A stretch of 64,000 nucleotides of DNA, from NCBI GenBank assembly GCA_035544955.1, contig DASZZN010000051.1, forward strand, positions 62,001 through 126,000, given 5' to 3'. Below are positions 27,462-39,171 of this stretch, piece after piece. The translations under genes were made by a program, and so were the position numbers. The notes under the pieces are model-generated. The model did not search any database. It saw nothing but the letters and a program-made list of their open reading frames with translations, and had not been told where the DNA came from. The first letter of the stretch is position 1. Each line of letters opens with the position of its first letter. Source of the stretch: Candidatus Dormiibacterota bacterium (lineage in GTDB: Bacteria; Chloroflexota; Dormibacteria; CF-121).

Positions 27462-28145
27462 TCAGCCTCCCCCTCTGGGCAGGGTACCGGTAGGGGCTTT
27501 TTTCGCCAAAAGCAGGGTATGCCCACCCGTTCCTTCGGGAATGAACCGCGTCCAGAGAACCTCGAACCCGGCGTCCTTGACCCAGGCGAGGTAGGTCTCC
27601 CGGTCGGCATGGCTCCAGTACATGGGCGCGCCGTGCCAGTTCTCCTCGGTTCCCGTCCAGGCACCGCTCCCCACTGTCGCTAGCAGGTAGCCACCCGATC
27701 TGAGCCAGCGACTCAGCTTCCGAAAGATTCCGGGCTGCTCTTCTACAGGGACGTGAATGATCGCGAAGAACGACACGATTGCTCTAAAGTTCTCGGCCGG
27801 GAACGCAACCTCAGACATGTCCTGGCAGAGGAACTGAGCCGCGGGTACCAACCGACGAGCCCGCTCGACCTGGACCGGCGAGATATCGACGCCGGTCACC
27901 AAGAATCTTTCCGCCAATATCGCGGTTGCTGGGACTCCACAACCGCAGCCGAGGTCGAGGACCGGATCGCCGTCTTTGAGAAGCGGTGTGACTTCGGCTA
28001 GCCACATTTCATACCCAGGCCGCGACGCCCGCTCGCCCAGGTTGTCCTGTGATGGTCCCCGGCCCAAGTCGTCGCGATATTCGTACGAGATCCGGTCATA
28101 GCCCTCGCGAACGATCCTCTTCGGATCGATCTCAGGTTCTGGCGT
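27462..28145 (-). CDS. SAM-dependent methyltransferase, start codon non-canonical
   Basis: Class I methyltransferase: motif I VLDLGCGCGVPAT, VTGVDISPVQVERAR and FRAIVSFFAIIHVP. The frame continues upstream of the first TTG (28067) through KRIVREGYDRISYEYRDD, a stretch methyltransferases of this type normally have, yet holds no ATG, GTG or TTG before an in-frame stop at 28167. ACG at 28145 follows GGAGAGG and gives 227 residues; ATC 28130 is another option. It overlaps the end of the oxidoreductase gene by 14 nt. The C-terminal PTGTLPRGGG may derive from the dispersed repeat. Substrate unknown. Confidence 0.78.
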   Translation of the reverse strand, partial: TPEPEIDPKRIVREGYDRISYEYRDDLGRGPSQDNLGERASRPGYEMWLAEVTPLLKDGDPVLDLGCGCGVPATAILAERFLVTGVDISPVQVERARRLVPAAQFLCQDMSEVAFPAENFRAIVSFFAIIHVPVEEQPGIFRKLSRWLRSGGYLLATVGSGAWTGTEENWHGAPMYWSHADRETYLAWVKDAGFEVLWTRFIPEGTGGHTLLLAKKAPTGTLPRGGG

Positions 28146-29046
28146 CGAGCCTCTCCAACACCGGAGCTAGGGCTTCGATCGACGCTTCGGTGATCGGATC
28201 GATGACCAGCTGCACGTGGCCGATTCCTTCGCGCGCGTAGGCAAGCAGGGCGTCCGCAAGATCGTCAGCGCTCCCTTCGAGCGGTGTCACGTGCTCCGAG
28301 GCATCAGCCTCGCGAGGCTGGTCGGCCGCGCCGGGCAACCGAACCAGAACGGCGACCGTACGTTCTACGTCACTCGGCGTACGTCCGGCCACTGTGCAGG
28401 CGGCGTCGACCTTCGCCCTCAGCGGTGCGACGCCATCGGGTCGATTGCCGGTCCAGCTGTACCACGCATTCCAGCTGTCGACGTACGGTACCGTGAGCTC
28501 CAGCATCCGCTCGCCAATAGACCCCACCATCAGCGGTGGTCCGCCTGGACGCGGCCGCGGCAGGAGCTCGCAGTCTCGAGCCGAATAGAACTCTCCCGCG
28601 AAGTCGACGCGGCCTTCGCGCAGCAGGGAGCGAATGATGGTGAAGGCTTCGGCGAATCGCGCGACACGCCGGTCAAAGGGAAAGCCGAACGCCCGATATT
28701 CCGTCTCGTTCCATCCCGCACCCAACCCGAGGATGAGACGTCCACCGCTGATCTCGTCGACGGTCGCGGCCAGCTTGGCCAGCATCGCCGGATTGTGAAA
28801 GCTGGTGCAGGCGACCAACGGCCCAATCGCGATCCGGCTCGTCGCGGCGGCGATGCCGGCCAGCGTCGTCCAGGCCTCCCACGGACCCCTGGCTCCGTGG
28901 ATCTCGTCACGATAGAGCAGGTGATCGCCCACCCACACCGAATCGAAGCCCAGCTGCTCGCCGAGTCGGGTCATGGCGACGATTTCCGGCCAGCGGACTT
29001 CGCGCTCCACCTCGGGCAGCTGGAAGCCGACCTTAAGCGGGCGCGT
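28132..29046 (-). CDS. LLM-class flavin/F420-dependent oxidoreductase, start codon non-canonical
   Basis: Luciferase-like TIM-barrel oxidoreductase. Conserved stretches are KVGFQLPEVEREVRWPE, GFDSVWVGDHLLYR, GPLVACTSFHNPAMLAK and LGLGAGWNETEYRAFGFPF. Homology starts right after the infB stop, but no ATG, GTG or TTG lies there; the frame upstream is antisense-like noise inside infB. ACG at 29046, 4 nt after the infB stop, would give 304 residues, a normal length. An internal ATG would remove the first beta strand. Cofactor F420 is likely from the subfamily but not proven. Confidence 0.85.
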   Translation of the reverse strand, partial: TRPLKVGFQLPEVEREVRWPEIVAMTRLGEQLGFDSVWVGDHLLYRDEIHGARGPWEAWTTLAGIAAATSRIAIGPLVACTSFHNPAMLAKLAATVDEISGGRLILGLGAGWNETEYRAFGFPFDRRVARFAEAFTIIRSLLREGRVDFAGEFYSARDCELLPRPRPGGPPLMVGSIGERMLELTVPYVDSWNAWYSWTGNRPDGVAPLRAKVDAACTVAGRTPSDVERTVAVLVRLPGAADQPREADASEHVTPLEGSADDLADALLAYAREGIGHVQLVIDPITEASIEALAPVLERLDART

Positions 29047-29050
29047 CGGA

Positions 29051-31048
29051 TTACGCCTGTTTGACCTGGTAGGACTCGATGACGTCGCCCTGCTGGAAGT
29101 CCTGGTAGCCGTCGACCCGGATGCCGCACTCCAGTCCGGACAGCACCTCGTGGACGTCGTCCTTGAAGCGCTTGAGGCCCGCGATCTGGCCTTCGTGGAT
29201 CGGCTTGTTGTCCCGCAGGATCTTGGCGAGAGACCCGCTCGTGATCTTGCCGTCCAGCACCCGCGAGCCGGCGATGATGCCCAGCTTCGGGATTTTGATC
29301 GGCGTGAGCACCTCGGCGCGGCCTTCCCAGACCTGGACGAAGGTGGGCTCGTACAGCCCCTTGATGGCGCGTTCGATGTCGTTGGTGACGTTGTAGACGA
29401 CGTCGTAACTGCGAATGTCGACCTTCTCCCGCTCGGCCGCTTTCTGGGCGAGCGCGTCGGACTTGACATTGAAAGCGATGACGAGCGCGTTGGAGACCGC
29501 CGCCAGCAGGATGTCCGACTCCGTCACGGTGCCGACACCCTCGAAGACGATCTTGATCTGCACCTGGGGGTCCTGGATCTTGAGCAACGAGCCCTTGAGC
29601 GCCTCCACCGAGCCATTGCTGTCGCCCTTGATGACAAGGTTCAGGTCCTTGACGGCGCCCTTCCCGATCTGCGCCGACAGGTCGGCCAGCGTGACCCGGC
29701 GCGTCTGCGCCAGGGTCGCGACACGGTACTGCTCCGCTCGCTGGCCCGCAATGGTCCGCGCGACCTTCTCGCTGGAGACCACCTGGAAGATATCGCCCGC
29801 GGTGGGCACATCGGGCAGGCCGGTGACAACGGCCGGCGTCGCCGGCCCGGCTTCCTTCATCTTCTTGCCTCGATCATCGAGCAGCGCGCGCACCTTGCCG
29901 AAGATGTGCCCGACCACGAGGTTGTCGCCGATCCGAAGCGTGCCACTCTGCACGAGCACGGTCGCGACCGGGCCGCGGCCCTTCTCCAGGTGGGCGTCGA
30001 TCACGGTGCCGGCGGCCAGTTTGGCCGGGTTGGCCTTGAGGTCCTGAAGGTCGGCAACGAGAAGGATCATCTCGAGCAGCTCAGAGAGCCCAGTCTTCTG
30101 CTTGGCGGAGACGGGCACCATGACGGTTTGCCCACCCCACTCTTCGGGCACGAGACCCTGCTCGGAGAGGGCCTGCTTGACCCGATCGGGGTTGGCGCCC
30201 TCCTTGTCGATCTTGTTGATCGCCACCACGATCGGCACCTGGGCCGCCTTGATATGCGAGATCGCCTCGACCGTCTGCGGCATGACGCCGTCATCGGCAG
30301 CAACCACGAGCACGGCAACGTCCGTGACCTGCGCGCCGCGGGCGCGCATGGCGGTGAACGCTTCGTGACCGGGGGTGTCGAGGAAGACGATGCGCCGCCC
30401 TTTCTCCTCGACAACGTAGGCGCCGATGCTCTGGGTGATCCCACCGGCTTCGCCGGCGGCCACCTTGGTCTCGCGCACGGCGTCGAGCAGCGAGGTCTTG
30501 CCATGGTCAACATGACCCATGACGGTGACCACTGGCGGCCGGACTTTCAGGTTCTCGGCCGCTTCGCCATCGGTGCTGAAGAGCTCCGAACGCGTGGTCA
30601 GCTTGACCTGGGTGGCCTCACCTTCGCCGACGACTTCCTCGGCGATCGCCGAATCCATGGCCATCGGGCTGGCCTGGACCCCGAAGCTGTCGGCGACGAT
30701 GGCAGCCGTCTCGAAATCGATCTGCTGGTTGATGTTCGCCATGACACCGTTCTTCATCAGCTCTTTGATGATGTCGACCGTCTTGACGTCCAGGTATTCC
30801 GCCAGCTCTTTGACGGAGAGCGTCGGGGGCAGTTGAACCTTGCCTTCGGCGACCGCCTTCTTCGCCTCAGCGGCCTGGCCGGCCGCGAACTGGGTGCGCA
30901 CGGACGACTCCTGTTCCGGCGTCAGCACCGCCATGGCGTGGCGTGGTGCGTGGCGGGTCGGGCGCAGGAAATCGAGGATATCCCGGGCCTCGACGCCGAG
31001 GTCGCGGGCGAGCTGCTGAACCTTGATACCGCGAGTTGTTGTAGCTAT
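29051..31048 (-). CDS. infB: Translation initiation factor IF-2, apparent ATA start
   Basis: GTPase that brings initiator tRNA to the 30S subunit. Two N-terminal IF2_N modules are seen: [20 protein letters not shown], upstream of the first ATG, and [17 protein letters not shown]. The G domain has GHVDHGKTS (about residue 178), DTPGHEAF and NKID; domains II-IV follow to ESYQVKQA. The first module shows translation begins before ATG 30934, which also lacks a ribosome site. No ATG/GTG/TTG precedes it in frame; ATA 31048 follows AAGGATAGG and reads [12 protein letters not shown], giving 665 residues. ATT 31069 is a weaker option. Confidence 0.95.
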   Translation of the reverse strand: MATTTRGIKVQQLARDLGVEARDILDFLRPTRHAPRHAMAVLTPEQESSVRTQFAAGQAAEAKKAVAEGKVQLPPTLSVKELAEYLDVKTVDIIKELMKNGVMANINQQIDFETAAIVADSFGVQASPMAMDSAIAEEVVGEGEATQVKLTTRSELFSTDGEAAENLKVRPPVVTVMGHVDHGKTSLLDAVRETKVAAGEAGGITQSIGAYVVEEKGRRIVFLDTPGHEAFTAMRARGAQVTDVAVLVVAADDGVMPQTVEAISHIKAAQVPIVVAINKIDKEGANPDRVKQALSEQGLVPEEWGGQTVMVPVSAKQKTGLSELLEMILLVADLQDLKANPAKLAAGTVIDAHLEKGRGPVATVLVQSGTLRIGDNLVVGHIFGKVRALLDDRGKKMKEAGPATPAVVTGLPDVPTAGDIFQVVSSEKVARTIAGQRAEQYRVATLAQTRRVTLADLSAQIGKGAVKDLNLVIKGDSNGSVEALKGSLLKIQDPQVQIKIVFEGVGTVTESDILLAAVSNALVIAFNVKSDALAQKAAEREKVDIRSYDVVYNVTNDIERAIKGLYEPTFVQVWEGRAEVLTPIKIPKLGIIAGSRVLDGKITSGSLAKILRDNKPIHEGQIAGLKRFKDDVHEVLSGLECGIRVDGYQDFQQGDVIESYQVKQA

Positions 31049-31086
31049 GAGTGACCTATCCTTTGCAATTCAACTGGCAATAATAG

Positions 31087-31118
31087 CCTGAGTCCCCCTG
31101 CCAGGCGGTGGACTCAGG
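31087..31118 (-). promoter_or_regulatory. Stem-loop between ylxR and infB
   Basis: Nine-bp perfect arms CCTGAGTCC/GGACTCAGG enclosing a 14-nt loop that can itself pair (CCTGCCAGG). It overlaps the ylxR stop and is followed on the minus strand by CTATTATT, too weak for a sure terminator. It lies about 40 nt upstream of the ATA start of infB and might tune readthrough into infB. Confidence 0.45.
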
Positions 31119-31395
31119 TCATTATTCCCTGCCGAAGCCGCTCCCAATCTTGCGCCGTGACCGTGGAGCCGAGTGCCCGGTCGAGCGCCCGTCGCTTCTG
31201 CGCCGCCTCCCAGCAGGCCCCCTCGCGGCAAAGGTAGGCGCTCCGGCCGGCAACCCGACGCGGATCGACCACGAGCGTCCCATCCACCATCGCCAGCCGA
31301 TGCAGGGCCGACCGGGGCTTGACCTGGCGGCAGCCGACGCAGCTGCGAAGCGGCTCAGGACGCGCCGCCGTTAGCCTCCATCGTCCCTGGGACAT
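31114..31395 (-). CDS. ylxR: YlxR (RnpM-like) RNA-binding protein
   Basis: Small nucleic-acid-binding protein always found between nusA and infB; in some Firmicutes it modulates RNase P. The signature LRSCVGCRQVKPRSAL and GRSAYLCREGACWEAAQKR is clear. ATG 31395 gives 93 residues and overlaps the nusA end by 41 nt. Its purine-rich ribosome site (GGGGGAGGG) is contributed by the dispersed repeat; the 16 in-frame residues upstream are translated repeat and probably not used. Confidence 0.9.
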   Translation of the reverse strand: MSQGRWRLTAARPEPLRSCVGCRQVKPRSALHRLAMVDGTLVVDPRRVAGRSAYLCREGACWEAAQKRRALDRALGSTVTAQDWERLRQGIMT

Positions 31396-32482
31396 TTCCC
31401 TCCCCCGCTTGCGGGGGAGGGTCAGGGTGGGGGCCTGCCCCACCTTCCACCGTCGGCTTGATGTCGATCCTCCACCCGGTCAGCTTGGCCGCCAGCCGGG
31501 CGTTTTGGCCATCCTTGCCGATCGCCAGGGAGAGCTGGTTCTCCGGCACGTGGGCGGTGGCGGTTCGCGAGTCCCGGTCGATGTCCACGTTTAGGACCTG
31601 GGCCGGACTGAGCGCGTTCGCCACCAGCTGGCCAGGGTCGTCCGCCCAGGGGATGATGTCGACGCGCTCCGACCCCAGTTCGCCAACCACGCTTCGGATG
31701 CGCACGCCACGCGGGCCGACGCAGGCGCCCACCGGATCGATGCCATCCTGGTTGGCGGAGACCGCGACCTTGGTTCGGACGCCGGGCTCACGCGCCAGGG
31801 CGCGGATGACGACCGCACCCGACGTCAGCTCCGGAATCTCGAACTCCAGCAGGCGCCGAACCAACGCCTTATGCGCCCGCGACACCAGGACCTGCGCCCC
31901 GCGGCTTCGCTTGCGTTCCTCCAGCAACAGGACCTTTAGGTGCTGGCCGACCCGAATCGTTTCGTCGGGAATCTGCTCTTCAGGTGGCAGCACGGCCTCT
32001 GCCTTTCCCAACTCGATATAAATCGTGCGCCCGTCGGGTCGTTCCACGACCCGCTCGACGATGCCGCTCACCATTTCGCCCTTGTGCTCGAGAACATCCT
32101 TGAGCACCTGGTCCTTCTCCGCGTCCCGCAAACGCTGGAAGACCACCTGCTTGCTGATTTGCGCCGCCAGGCGTGCGAAATCCTCGGTCGGCAGCGGGAC
32201 GTCGATCAGGTCGCCGAGCGAGGCCGGGCCCAGCTTGATCGCGTCCTCGAGGCTGATCTCCGTTGCGGGATCGGTCGCCATCTCGACCACCCGGCGCCGG
32301 CCAAAGATGGCGATCTGGGCCGTATCCGGATCGACATGCACGCGAATGTTCTCCGGCGGATTGAAGGCGCGCCGGTAGGCGGTGGCCAGCGCGGTTTCCA
32401 TCAGACTCAGGAGTGATTGCTTGGAGATCCCCTTCTCCTCCTGAACCTGGTCGAGCGCCTTGAGGAAGTCTGATTTCAGCAT
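31355..32482 (-). CDS. nusA: Transcription termination/antitermination factor NusA
   Basis: RNA-polymerase-associated factor for pausing, termination and antitermination. The 375-residue protein has an N-terminal domain (FLKALDQVQEEKGIS), an S1 domain (GEMVSGIVERVVERPDG), and two KH domains (VGACVGPRGVRIRSVV and LSLAIGKDGQNARLAAKLTGW). It normally would end soon after WRIDIKP; here about 27 extra residues (GPHPDPPPQAGEG...) come from a dispersed repeat in the frame. ATG overlaps the rimP stop by one base. Confidence 0.97.
   Translation of the reverse strand: MLKSDFLKALDQVQEEKGISKQSLLSLMETALATAYRRAFNPPENIRVHVDPDTAQIAIFGRRRVVEMATDPATEISLEDAIKLGPASLGDLIDVPLPTEDFARLAAQISKQVVFQRLRDAEKDQVLKDVLEHKGEMVSGIVERVVERPDGRTIYIELGKAEAVLPPEEQIPDETIRVGQHLKVLLLEERKRSRGAQVLVSRAHKALVRRLLEFEIPELTSGAVVIRALAREPGVRTKVAVSANQDGIDPVGACVGPRGVRIRSVVGELGSERVDIIPWADDPGQLVANALSPAQVLNVDIDRDSRTATAHVPENQLSLAIGKDGQNARLAAKLTGWRIDIKPTVEGGAGPHPDPPPQAGEGNVPGTMEANGGAS
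31398..31434. repeat. Dispersed palindromic G-rich repeat, copy B, inside nusA/ylxR
   Basis: A perfect hairpin CCCTCCCCCGC-TT-GCGGGGGAGGG followed by TCAGGGTGGGGGC on the plus strand, same orientation as copies A and C. It is translated as PHPDPPPQAGEG at the NusA C-terminus and forms the ylxR Shine-Dalgarno region. Four G-tracts make a G-quadruplex motif on the plus strand. Confidence 0.85.
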
Positions 32483-32967
32483 CAGCGCCGCGACAAGTCG
32501 ATCGCCAACCGGGCGGAGACGATATCCACCAGCGGGATTGCGACCGTCCTCAGATGCTTGCCCTCCCCCAGTTGCAGCTCGATCATGTCGTCAGACACGG
32601 CGGTGAGCCGTCCTTCGGCAACCTGCTCGCTGTCGCCCAGGCGGTAACGGACATTCGCGCGCCGGCCGATGAAGCGTCGGTACTCGTCGAGGTTGCGCAA
32701 CGGACGCTCGGCGCCCGGCGAGGACACTTCGAGCTCGTAGCGGGTGGGGAATGGATCGGCCTGGTCGAGCAAGGCGCTGACCGACTTGCTCACCCGCTCG
32801 CAATCGGCGAGCGTCACGCCTTCGGATCGGTCGATGCGCACTCGCAGGGTCGTGGAGGCGCCGCTGCCGGCGACGGCGAGGTCGTACAGCTCGTAGCCGA
32901 GGAAGCTGAGGGTCGGCATGATCAATTCCCGGATCTGATCGAGCTGATTCGTTGTTGGCGGGGTCAC
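32482..32967 (-). CDS. rimP: Ribosome maturation factor RimP
   Basis: 30S assembly factor, 161 residues. SFLGYELYDLAVAG, LRVRIDRSEGVTLADCERVSKSVSALLD and LEVSSPGAERPL are family hallmarks. GTG 32967 is the likely start but follows directly on the T-tract of an intrinsic terminator and has no obvious ribosome site. It heads the rimP-nusA-ylxR-infB operon. Confidence 0.93.
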   Translation of the reverse strand: MTPPTTNQLDQIRELIMPTLSFLGYELYDLAVAGSGASTTLRVRIDRSEGVTLADCERVSKSVSALLDQADPFPTRYELEVSSPGAERPLRNLDEYRRFIGRRANVRYRLGDSEQVAEGRLTAVSDDMIELQLGEGKHLRTVAIPLVDIVSARLAIDLSRR

Positions 32968-32971
32968 CAGG

Positions 32972-32996
32972 AAAAGAAAAAGGGCCGACGGCCCCG
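32972..32996 (-). terminator. Intrinsic terminator/attenuator before rimP
   Basis: GC-rich hairpin (GGGCC-GAC-GGCCC, 32982-32994) followed on the minus strand by TTTTTCTTTTC (32981-32971). It lies between secF and rimP, with a candidate -10 upstream, so it can both end secDF transcripts and attenuate rimP-nusA. Confidence 0.8.
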
Positions 32997-33026
32997 CTTT
33001 GCACAGTTCGTATTCACTTGCTCCTG

Positions 33027-33032
33027 AGTATA
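33027..33032 (-). promoter_or_regulatory. Putative -10 element for the rimP-nusA operon
   Basis: TATACT on the minus strand just past the secF stop, five of six matches to TATAAT; no convincing -35. Transcription would start near 33020, giving a leader of about 50 nt containing the terminator. The same TATACT hexamer precedes infC and tyrS. Confidence 0.45.
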
Positions 33033-33040
33033 GGACTCCG

Positions 33041-33910
33041 TTACCGTGGGTCGAGCCGCCTCCAGACCACGAGCAGGGGACTCGCGTTGAAGATCGATGA
33101 GTAGGTGCCGCTGACGATGCCGATCAGTAGCGCCAACGTGAAGCCCTTGATGTTTTGCGGCGAGATCAGGAACAGCGCGACCAGGACGAAGACGACCGTC
33201 ATCGAGGTGTTCAGCGATCGGGCGAGCGACTGGATGATGCTCAGGTTGACGTTCTGCTCGAAGGTCAGGCGGCTCGCCTGCCGCAGGTTCTCGCGGATCC
33301 GGTCGAAGATGACGATCGTGTCATGGACCGAGAAACCGATCACCGTGAGCACGGCCGTGACGAACAGCGTATTGATTTCGCCGAGCGGCAAGTTGAAGAC
33401 CTTGCCGAGGATCGAGTAGATGCCCGTCAAGAGGAAGACGTCATGCAGCAGCGCGAGGATGGCGCAGACGGCGAACTTGTAGTTGAAGCGAAAGCTCAGG
33501 TAGATGACGATCAGGATGGAGGCGATCGCGATCAGGCCACCCGATCCCACGACCAGCTCCCTGGCGATCGTCGGACCGACCTGCGCGTAGCTCGACTTGG
33601 ATGGGTCCAGCGGGAATTTCTGGGCGAGGTCGGCCCGGATGGTCGTCTCCTGCGCGGAGGAGAGCGGTTTGGTCGTGATCAGGACGCCGTTGGGCCCGGC
33701 CTGCTGCACCGTCGCCTCGACATTGAACGTGTCCATCTCTTTCTGGACGACCGAGGCCTGAACCGGCCGGGTGAAGGCCAGGTTGTACTGGTCGCCGCCG
33801 GCGAAGTCGATCCCCAACCGGAAGCCGAAGAGTGCCATCGAGATGATCCCGGGCAGGATGATCGCCAGCGACAGGAGGAAGTACCAGTTGCGCCGGCCGA
33901 CGATGTCCAT
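33041..33910 (-). CDS. secF: Protein translocase subunit SecF
   Basis: RND-type membrane subunit that supports Sec export using the proton gradient. 289 residues with six membrane helices; GIDFAGGDQYNLAF near the first periplasmic loop, GFSVHDTIVIFDRIREN and the preceding IGEINTL-type segment (LPLGEINTLFVTAVLTVIG) are typical. ATG start 15 nt after secD. Confidence 0.95.
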   Translation of the reverse strand: MDIVGRRNWYFLLSLAIILPGIISMALFGFRLGIDFAGGDQYNLAFTRPVQASVVQKEMDTFNVEATVQQAGPNGVLITTKPLSSAQETTIRADLAQKFPLDPSKSSYAQVGPTIARELVVGSGGLIAIASILIVIYLSFRFNYKFAVCAILALLHDVFLLTGIYSILGKVFNLPLGEINTLFVTAVLTVIGFSVHDTIVIFDRIRENLRQASRLTFEQNVNLSIIQSLARSLNTSMTVVFVLVALFLISPQNIKGFTLALLIGIVSGTYSSIFNASPLLVVWRRLDPR

Positions 33911-33924
33911 CTAGCGGATCCCCC

Positions 33925-35328
33925 TCAGGCGGCCTTGGGCGCCGAGACGCCGTAGAAGGCCAGCCGTCGAGCCGGCCGCAGTCCGGCGAGGATCTGCAGG
34001 AACTGCTGGGTAGTGACAACAGCGGAGAACATGCTGACCGCGACGCCGATCGCCAGCGTGATAGCAAATCCCTTGATGAGGGGAGCACCGAAGAAATAGA
34101 GCACGAAGCAGGTGATCAGCGTCGAAATGTTGGAGTCGCGGATCGCTGGCCAGGCCCGATGCACGCCGGCCTCCATCGCGGCACCCAGTGTCCGGCCCGC
34201 CCGTAACTCTTCCTTGACGCGTTCGAAGATCAGGACGTTGGCATCGACCGCCATTCCGACCGAGAGGATGAACCCGGTCAGGCCGGCGAGCGTCAGCGTG
34301 ACGCCGAACAGCTTGAAGATGGCGAGCGCGATCGCCGCGTAAAGCAGCAGCGCGATGCTCGCCACCACGCCCGGGAGCCGGTAATAGAGAAGCATGAAGA
34401 GGATGACGATGGTGAGCCCGAAGGCGCCCGCCAGCAAGCTCAGCTTGACGGTCGAGGCGCCGAGGGTGGCGCCGACCTCGGTTGCCGAGGCGAGCGAGAC
34501 GGTGCCGGGCAAGGCTCCAGAGTTGAGCTGGATGGCCAGGGCCTGCGCACTGGCGGCGGTGAAGCCGCCGGTGATGATGGCGCTGCCGCCGCAGATCTCG
34601 CTGATGACGTTCGCGTCTTCCACCAGGTTCTTGTCGATGAAGATCGCGAGCTTGTTCTGCGGGTCACCCTGCGGATGCGTGACGCGGTCGCGCGTAAAGG
34701 CGCAGAACATGTCGCTGCCTGGTCCATTGAACGAGATCGTGACGTCGGGGAGGTTGGTGTTGGGATCCGTCGAGCGGCTGGCGTTGGTGATCATGCTGCC
34801 GTCGATGCCCGTGTACACGGGCTTGTACCCGGAGTACTTCTGAGCATCAGTCGGATTCAGCTGCTGCAGGGTCGCGGCATCGGGCGTCCCGGGCTCCCAT
34901 TTCCAGATTGTCAGGTAGGAGGTCTTGCCCAGGATCTGTTTGGCCTGCTCCAGGTCCACGCCCGGCAACTCGACGATGATCCGGTTCTGACCCTCCGGCC
35001 GTACGACCGATTCCGCATACCCGCTGCTGTTGACGCGGCGCTCGATGATCGAGACCGCAATGTCGCGGGCCGCCTGCTGGGTGATCCCGGAACGCACATT
35101 GGTGATCTCGAGCTCGAGATGCGTGCCGCCCTGAAGGTCGAGGCCCTTGTGGACGAAGATCTGCTGGTCGAAGCCCAGGAATGGGATGGACAGCGTCGGA
35201 ATGCCGCGGATCGGCCCGGTCAGGGGCTGGTTGGTGGCCAGCCGGTAGACGTAGGCGAACCCGTCGATGAAGATGGCAATCACGGCAACGACGGCAATCA
35301 GTGCCAGGAGTCGACGATCGACGCGCAT
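33925..35328 (-). CDS. secD: Protein translocase subunit SecD
   Basis: Partner of SecF. 467 residues: an N-terminal helix, a periplasmic region with GLDLQGGTHLELEI and RPEGQNRIIVELPGV, and five C-terminal helices with LTGFILSVGMAVDANVLIF and the ERVKEELRAGR loop. ATG start. Repeat copy C lies between it and the tgt stop upstream. Confidence 0.95.
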   Translation of the reverse strand: MRVDRRLLALIAVVAVIAIFIDGFAYVYRLATNQPLTGPIRGIPTLSIPFLGFDQQIFVHKGLDLQGGTHLELEITNVRSGITQQAARDIAVSIIERRVNSSGYAESVVRPEGQNRIIVELPGVDLEQAKQILGKTSYLTIWKWEPGTPDAATLQQLNPTDAQKYSGYKPVYTGIDGSMITNASRSTDPNTNLPDVTISFNGPGSDMFCAFTRDRVTHPQGDPQNKLAIFIDKNLVEDANVISEICGGSAIITGGFTAASAQALAIQLNSGALPGTVSLASATEVGATLGASTVKLSLLAGAFGLTIVILFMLLYYRLPGVVASIALLLYAAIALAIFKLFGVTLTLAGLTGFILSVGMAVDANVLIFERVKEELRAGRTLGAAMEAGVHRAWPAIRDSNISTLITCFVLYFFGAPLIKGFAITLAIGVAVSMFSAVVTTQQFLQILAGLRPARRLAFYGVSAPKAA

Positions 35329-35372
35329 GCGAGGGAAAGTATAGGTGAGGCCCGATGAGAAACCGTTAGATT

Positions 35373-35405
35373 CCCTCCCCGTCTGGGGGAGGGCAGGGTG
35401 GGGGT
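35373..35405. repeat. Dispersed palindromic G-rich repeat, copy C
   Basis: CCCTCCCC-GTCT-GGGGGAGGG hairpin followed by CAGGGTGGGGGT on the plus strand. It begins 2 nt past the tgt stop codon, mirroring copy A after ftsK. The bases between stop and repeat are also shared (TGACGAC). Confidence 0.8.
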
Positions 35406-35407
35406 CG

Positions 35408-37536
<2,129 letters not shown>

Positions 37537-37549
37537 CCCGGGACTGAGA

Positions 37550-38568
<1,019 letters not shown>

Positions 38569-38572
<4 letters not shown>

Positions 38573-39171
38573 CCGCGATCCAGTCCTTTGAGGGCAACGG
38601 TCACGAGCTGCTCGACCGAGTGGCTGCCGCCGTTGCCGGCGGTCGCCTGCCGGACCGCTTCCTTTGCCTCAGCGGGCGTGTAGCCCAGGCCGGTCAGCAC
38701 CTCGAGGGCCTTGGCGACGGCATCGCCACCGGACCCGGCCGGTACCCGCGCCTCCTCGCCATACAACTCATCCTTGAGTTTCCCCTTGAGCTCGAGGACG
38801 ACCCGGGCGGCGGTCTTCGGGCCGATGCCTGGCACCGTGGCAAGCAGGGCCGCATCCTCCTGCAGCACCGCCCGCTTGAGCACGCGCAGCTCGGCCCGGC
38901 TGAGGATCCCGAGCCCCGCCTTCGGGCCGATTCCCTTGACCGAGAGCAGCAGTTTGAAGAACGTCAGCTCGTCCTGGGTGAGAAAGCCGAAGAGGCCGAG
39001 CGCGTCTTCACGCACATACGTATAGGTGTGCAGACGGACACGCTCACCAGCGCGCGGCAACTCGGCAAGGGTGCGGGTGCCCACGGTCACCAGGTAGCCG
39101 ACGCCGTGGACGTCGACGATCACCGAGTCGGAACCTCGCTGGGCCAGGACGCCCTCGAGGGTTGCGATCAA
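38569..39171 (-). CDS. ruvA: Holliday junction DNA helicase subunit RuvA
   Basis: Tetrameric junction-binding partner of RuvB. OB-fold N-terminus MIATLEGVL...[10 protein letters not shown], helix-hairpin-helix motifs [13 protein letters not shown] and [17 protein letters not shown], and a flexible C-terminal domain III. 200 residues from TTG 39171, which overlaps the ruvC stop. Confidence 0.96.

Noticed and set aside
27462-27496. Diverged fourth copy of the palindromic repeat at the end of a methyltransferase gene
   Set aside because: Shares only a partial match (CCTCCCCCTCTGGGCAGGGT) and lacks the hairpin and full G-tract arm; kept as a possibility only.
28973-31054. 693-residue plus-strand open frame antisense to infB
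   Set aside because: Low-complexity Asp/Arg/Leu-rich translation typical of the frame opposite a GC-rich gene; the minus strand encodes IF-2 with all motifs.
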